From Nitrospinota bacterium (GTDB lineage: Bacteria > UBA8248 > JACPRG01): a stretch of 15,705 nt of DNA. Below, in pieces: positions 13,279 to 15,705 of the stretch. The position numbers were made by a program, and so were the translations under genes. How positions within the stretch are numbered: position 1 is the stretch's first letter; each line of letters starts with the position of its first letter. The stretch covers positions 1-15,705 of the forward strand of contig JASLXW010000034.1 of assembly GCA_030740135.1 (NCBI GenBank), written 5' to 3'. The notes beneath the pieces were generated by a model that made no database searches, was not told the DNA's origin, and saw nothing but the letters and a program-made list of their open reading frames with translations.

Positions 13279-15384
13279 ATGAGCCGGGCAATTCCGTTGG
13301 ATAAAATTCGAAATATCGGGGTCATGGCGCATATCGACGCCGGCAAGACCACGACCACCGAGCGGATTCTGTATTACACGGGCCGGACCCACCGGTTGGG
13401 CGAGGTCCACGAGGGCACGGCCGTCATGGACTGGATGCCGCAGGAGCAGGAGCGCGGCATCACCATCACCTCGGCCGCGACCACCTGCATGTGGCGGGAT
13501 CACCTGGTTCAGATTATCGACACCCCCGGCCATGTGGATTTCACGATGGAAGTGGAGCGAAGCCTTCGCGTCCTGGACGGGTCGGTCGGCGTGTTTTGCG
13601 CGGTGGGCGGCGTCGAGCCGCAGTCGGAAACGGTCTGGCGGCAGGCCGAGAAGTACGGTGTGCCGCGCATCGCTTTCGTCAACAAGATGGACCGCGTCGG
13701 GGCCGATTTTCCGCGCGTCGTAGGGGAGATCGGGGATCGCCTGGCGGCCAACCCGCTCGTGGTGCAGCTCCCCTGGGGGAGCGAGGAAGACTTCATCGGG
13801 ATCATCGACCTGGTCCGGTGGGAGGCCCGCATCTACGATGAGGATGAGTCCGGCGTCAACTTCCGAATCGTCCCGGTGCCCGAGGAGATGGAAGCCCTGG
13901 CCCGGACCCAGCGGGAGGGCCTTCTCGAAGCCCTGGCCGATCTGGATGAAGATATCCTGGAGCGTTTTCTGGCGGACGGTGAGATCGAGACGGACAAGTT
14001 GCTCTCCGTCCTTCGCCGGGTGACCGTGACGGGGCAGGGCGTTCCGGTGCTCTGTGGATCGGCCTTCAAGAACAAGGGAATACAGGCCCTGCTGGATGGG
14101 ATCGTGGATTACCTCCCCTCTCCAATCGACGTTCCGCCGGTTCAGGGAGCGAAGCCGGACAGCGAGTCCGTCGAGGTCCGTCCGCCCGATGACGAAACCC
14201 CCTTTTCCGGGCTTGTCTTCAAGGTGATGACCGACCCCTATATGGGCCAGCTTTCATTCTGCCGGGTCTATTCGGGCGTGATCCGGACGGGTGAACAGGT
14301 TATGAACGTCGGACGCGGGCGCAGCGAGCGCATCGGTCGTCTTCTGCGGATGCACGCCGACAAGCGTGAGGAGATGCAGGAGGCGAGAACCGGCGACATT
14401 GTCGCGTTCCTCGGTTTGCGCCACACCACCACCGGAGACACCCTCGCCGCCCGTCAATCCCCCCTTCTTTTGGAATCCATCGAATTTCCAGAACCCGTCA
14501 TCTCCGTAGCCGTCGAGCCCAAGACCAAGGCCGATGAAGAAAGGCTGGGGACTTCCCTGGGTAAGCTCGGCGCCGAGGACCCGTCCTTTCGGGTCCGAAC
14601 CGATCCGGAGACCGGCCAGACCATCATGTCGGGGATGGGCGAGCTCCATCTGGAGATCCTGGTGGATCGCCTGCTGCGCGAGTTCAAGGTCGAGGCCAAT
14701 GTTTCGAAACCCCGGGTCTCGTACCGCGAGACCGCCATCGGGTCCGCGCAGGTCCGGGAGAAATTCGTTCGCCAGACGGGGGGCCGCGGCCAGTACGGCG
14801 ACGTCGAGCTCCGGGTGGAGAGTCTCTCTCGGGGCTCCGGCATCGTGTTCGAGTGGGCGATTTTCGGCGGCGCCATCCCGAAAGAGTACGCGAAATCCGT
14901 CGAGAAGGGCGTCCGTGGGGCGGCCGATACAGGCATTCTGGCCGGTTACCCGGTGGTCGATGTGAAGGTGACGGTGGAGGACGGCTCGTACCATGATGTC
15001 GATTCTTCCGAGCTGGCGTTCTCGGTGGCGGGCTCTCTCGCCTTTCAAGGGGCGATGCGGAAAGCCGGTATGGTGGTCTTGGAGCCGCTGATGAAGCTCG
15101 AGGTCGTCGTCCCGGAGGATTATCTCGGCGACGTGATGGGCGATCTGACCTCCCGCCGCGGAAAGATATCGGGCATGTTCAGGCGGGCGGGCGCCCAGGT
15201 GGTCAGCGCGCTGGTTCCCCTGGCGGAGATGTTCGGTTACGCCACCGACCTTCGCTCGTCCACGCAGGGCCGCGCCCACTACACCATGCAGGTCGCCGGA
15301 TACGAGCAGGTTCCCGCCTCTGTGGCGGAGGAGATGATTCAGCGGACGGGGGCCTCCGGGTCGAGAGAAGCCCTGGTCACGTGA
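13279..15384 (+). CDS. fusA: Elongation factor G
   Basis: EF-G is the GTPase that drives translocation of tRNA and mRNA, and with RRF it recycles ribosomes. The product is 701 residues, close to the 704 of E. coli. G1 is AHIDAGKT (17-24), the switch I threonine is T62 in RGITIT, G3 is DTPGHVDF (81-88), G4 is NKMD (135-138), and G5 is in [17 protein letters not shown] (499-507) is in domain IV, and the tip loop DGSYHDV has H572, equivalent to E. coli H583. The position between rpsG and tuf marks it as the housekeeping copy. The domain IV segment [17 protein letters not shown] is more divergent than usual. The ribosome site before ATG 13279 is weak (AAGGCGGGG); the short distance to rpsG suggests coupling. 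Confidence 0.98.
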   Translation: MSRAIPLDKIRNIGVMAHIDAGKTTTTERILYYTGRTHRLGEVHEGTAVMDWMPQEQERGITITSAATTCMWRDHLVQIIDTPGHVDFTMEVERSLRVLDGSVGVFCAVGGVEPQSETVWRQAEKYGVPRIAFVNKMDRVGADFPRVVGEIGDRLAANPLVVQLPWGSEEDFIGIIDLVRWEARIYDEDESGVNFRIVPVPEEMEALARTQREGLLEALADLDEDILERFLADGEIETDKLLSVLRRVTVTGQGVPVLCGSAFKNKGIQALLDGIVDYLPSPIDVPPVQGAKPDSESVEVRPPDDETPFSGLVFKVMTDPYMGQLSFCRVYSGVIRTGEQVMNVGRGRSERIGRLLRMHADKREEMQEARTGDIVAFLGLRHTTTGDTLAARQSPLLLESIEFPEPVISVAVEPKTKADEERLGTSLGKLGAEDPSFRVRTDPETGQTIMSGMGELHLEILVDRLLREFKVEANVSKPRVSYRETAIGSAQVREKFVRQTGGRGQYGDVELRVESLSRGSGIVFEWAIFGGAIPKEYAKSVEKGVRGAADTGILAGYPVVDVKVTVEDGSYHDVDSSELAFSVAGSLAFQGAMRKAGMVVLEPLMKLEVVVPEDYLGDVMGDLTSRRGKISGMFRRAGAQVVSALVPLAEMFGYATDLRSSTQGRAHYTMQVAGYEQVPASVAEEMIQRTGASGSREALVT

Positions 15385-15431
15385 CGCCCGTCCGGCGTTC
15401 AACGGGTCGCGACTCTGGGAGCCGCCGACTT

Positions 15432-15471
15432 AACCGTCACCGACTGAACGGTTTATGGAATGAAGGTTCCA
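15432..15471 (+). other. Two small inverted repeats upstream of tuf
   Basis: AACCGT (15432-15437) pairs with ACGGTT (15448-15453), and TGGAA (15456-15460) pairs with TTCCA (15467-15471) around TGAAGG. Both lie in the 104-base fusA-tuf spacer. The second could hide a GAAGG ribosome-site look-alike, leaving AAGGA (15475-15479) as the site used by tuf. No convincing promoter boxes are seen. Confidence 0.35.
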
Positions 15472-15488
15472 ACTAAGGATTCTTGGTT

Positions 15489-15705
15489 ATGAGCAAGGCG
15501 AAGTTCGAGCGTACGAAGCCGCACGTGAACGTAGGCACGATCGGGCACGTGGATCACGGGAAGACGACCTTGACGGCGGCGATCACGCTTGCGCTGTCGA
15601 AGAAGGGTCAGGCGGATTTCGTTCCGTTCGACTCGATCGACAAGGCGCCTGAGGAAAGGGAGCGTGGGATCACGATAGCGACGGCTCACGTGGAGTACGA
15701 GACGG
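15489..15705 (+). CDS. tuf: Elongation factor Tu, N-terminal end (partial, 3' end outside window)
   Basis: The visible 72 residues are the start of the EF-Tu GTPase domain. GHVDHGKT (19-26) is the P-loop, [20 protein letters not shown] holds switch I with RGITI, and the HVEYET segment runs into the window edge. ATG 15489 has AAGGA nine bases upstream. Thr is ACG in eight of nine codons and Ala is GCG in seven of eight with no GCC, unlike rpoB and rpoC, where ACC and GCC are common. This is the second tuf copy, last in the visible str operon. The first copy ends at 82 on the same strand. Confidence 0.97.
   Translation, partial: MSKAKFERTKPHVNVGTIGHVDHGKTTLTAAITLALSKKGQADFVPFDSIDKAPEERERGITIATAHVEYET

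Overview
This window is a GC-rich, tightly packed block of bacterial core information-processing genes, all on the + strand. The order is [tuf 3' end] - tRNA-Trp - secE - nusG - rplK - rplA - rplJ - rplL - rpoB - rpoC - rpsL - rpsG - fusA - [tuf 5' end]. I see no mobile element, CRISPR array, defence locus, recombinase or unrecognised gene, and no supported gene on the minus strand.

Organism: a GC-rich bacterium, most likely diderm. Both large RNA polymerase subunits carry the long lineage-specific insertions seen in Proteobacteria and related diderm phyla: extra beta domains, and a sandwich-barrel insertion in the beta' trigger loop. The Firmicutes L7Ae-like gene between rpoC and rpsL is absent. 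The EF-Tu and RpoB segments read like those of Desulfobacterota/Deltaproteobacteria-type or neighbouring uncultured phyla. I cannot place the phylum from the sequence alone.

Layout. Positions 1-126 hold the end of one tuf gene and a good intrinsic terminator. Positions 218-294 encode tRNA-Trp with its CCA end. Positions 331-3629 hold secE, nusG and the L11-L1-L10-L12 genes. Positions 3704-12073 hold rpoB and rpoC. Positions 12074-12254 are a real boundary, with a perfect TTGACA -35 box, a -10-like box and palindromic leader elements. These drive the str operon (rpsL, rpsG, fusA, tuf), which runs off the right edge inside a second tuf gene.

How it works together: the genes supply the translocon subunit SecE, the transcription elongation factor that couples polymerase to ribosome (NusG), the ribosomal stalk and stalk base (L1, L10, L11, L12), core RNA polymerase, the decoding-centre proteins S12 and S7, and the elongation factors EF-G and EF-Tu.

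The most unusual thing here is NusG. A normal NGN-KOW protein is preceded by about 136 residues of extremely acidic, Ala/Pro/Glu-rich, internally duplicated and probably disordered sequence. Other points of interest are the structured rpsL-rpsG spacer, the palindromes at the str promoter, the lack of room for an L10 leader, the TTG starts of rpoC and rpsL, and tuf genes that flank the block as direct repeats with codon use unlike their neighbours. I did not find a clearly new biological system.
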